Assembly (NCBI GenBank): GCA_965116625.1
Contig: OZ220717.1
Location: 2,418,001-2,482,000, forward strand
DNA: 64,000 bases
DNA from: VXNE01 sp965116625
GTDB lineage: Bacteria; Pseudomonadota; Gammaproteobacteria; Pseudomonadales; Azotimanducaceae
Direction: 5' to 3'
Shown here: one piece after another, positions 63,875 through 64,000 of the stretch
Position numbering within the stretch: the stretch's first letter is position 1
Layout of the letters: every line of letters starts with the position of its first letter
Translations under genes and position numbers: made by a program
Notes under the pieces: model-generated
Databases searched by the model: none
What the model saw: the letters and a program-made list of their open reading frames with translations, nothing else
Told to the model about the DNA's origin: nothing

Positions 63875-64000
63875 ATGGCCAGCCAAAAGACTGAGTACCA
63901 CATCGCCGATCACCTCAACGAGCGCCGTCCCCGGTCGTGCAAACCTGTGCTGCAGGACTTCCTGCTCGGGTACGTCGGCCAGCTCTGCGGCTTCTTCAAT
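63875..64000 (+). CDS. Partial gene, divergent from merC-zur
   Basis: 42 codons to the window end: ASQKTEYHIADHLNERRPRS, then CKPVLQDFLLGYVGQLCGFF. The frame is open to base 64000, so only the N-terminus is visible. The start is ATG 63875. The family is not recognised from this part. Its place next to the Zur box suggests zinc-regulated expression. Confidence 0.6.
   Translation, partial: MASQKTEYHIADHLNERRPRSCKPVLQDFLLGYVGQLCGFFN

Overview
The window is a GC-rich stretch of a gammaproteobacterial chromosome. The order tsf-frr-uppS-cdsA-rseP-bamA-skp-lpxD-fabZ-lpxA-lpxB-rnhB-dnaE-tilS, then nlpD/truD/ftsB/eno/kdsA/pyrG, fdxA-mutS, recA-recX and alaS-lysC-tRNA-Ser, is the backbone known from Pseudomonas-like genomes. 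The taxon cannot be named from this window alone.

Region 1 (1-16134, + strand) is a translation and envelope supercluster. It covers EF-Ts and ribosome recycling, undecaprenyl-PP and CDP-diacylglycerol synthesis, the RseP/BamA/Skp outer-membrane system, the first lipid A steps (LpxD/FabZ/LpxA/LpxB), RNase HII, DNA polymerase III alpha and TilS. Three genes usual at these positions are absent: pyrH (tsf/frr), dxr (cdsA/rseP) and accA (dnaE/tilS).

Region 2 (16135-35860): a five-unit array of 29-bp palindromes precedes the minus-strand block pyrG-kdsA-eno-ftsB-truD-DUF368-nlpD. This block is inverted relative to the remembered Pseudomonas order. It lacks ispD/ispF, surE, pcm and rpoS. Next come a TonB-dependent receptor, fdxA-mutS, an SOS-controlled recA-recX, alaS, lysC and tRNA-Ser(GCU). 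csrA, normally between lysC and that tRNA, is missing.

Region 3 (35860 to about 58400) is an accessory island at the 3' end of tRNA-Ser, with a decayed tyrosine integrase at its far end. Two identical 1742-bp IS1380-type elements, inverted relative to each other and both inserted at CTAG, bracket 14.8 kb. That segment holds an AAA ATPase plus STAND/TPR ATPase operon, a DUF4041/T5orf172 protein with a frameshifted coiled-coil partner, a membrane-anchored TPR protein, an IS256 relic, a trypsin-like protease and a DUF4238 protein. Outside the second IS lie an IS-split YaaA/DUF6884-like gene, a HhH-GPD glycosylase-like gene and a PD-(D/E)XK-like gene. The content looks like a defence island. The ATPase pair and the protease/TPR genes are the best candidates for an undescribed system.

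Region 4 (58400-64000) carries a second, paralogous TonB-dependent receptor, a periplasmic lysozyme-inhibitor-like (PliI) gene, a zinc regulator (zur) with a MerC-like membrane gene and a probable Zur box, and a decayed partial duplicate of the zur/merC segment.
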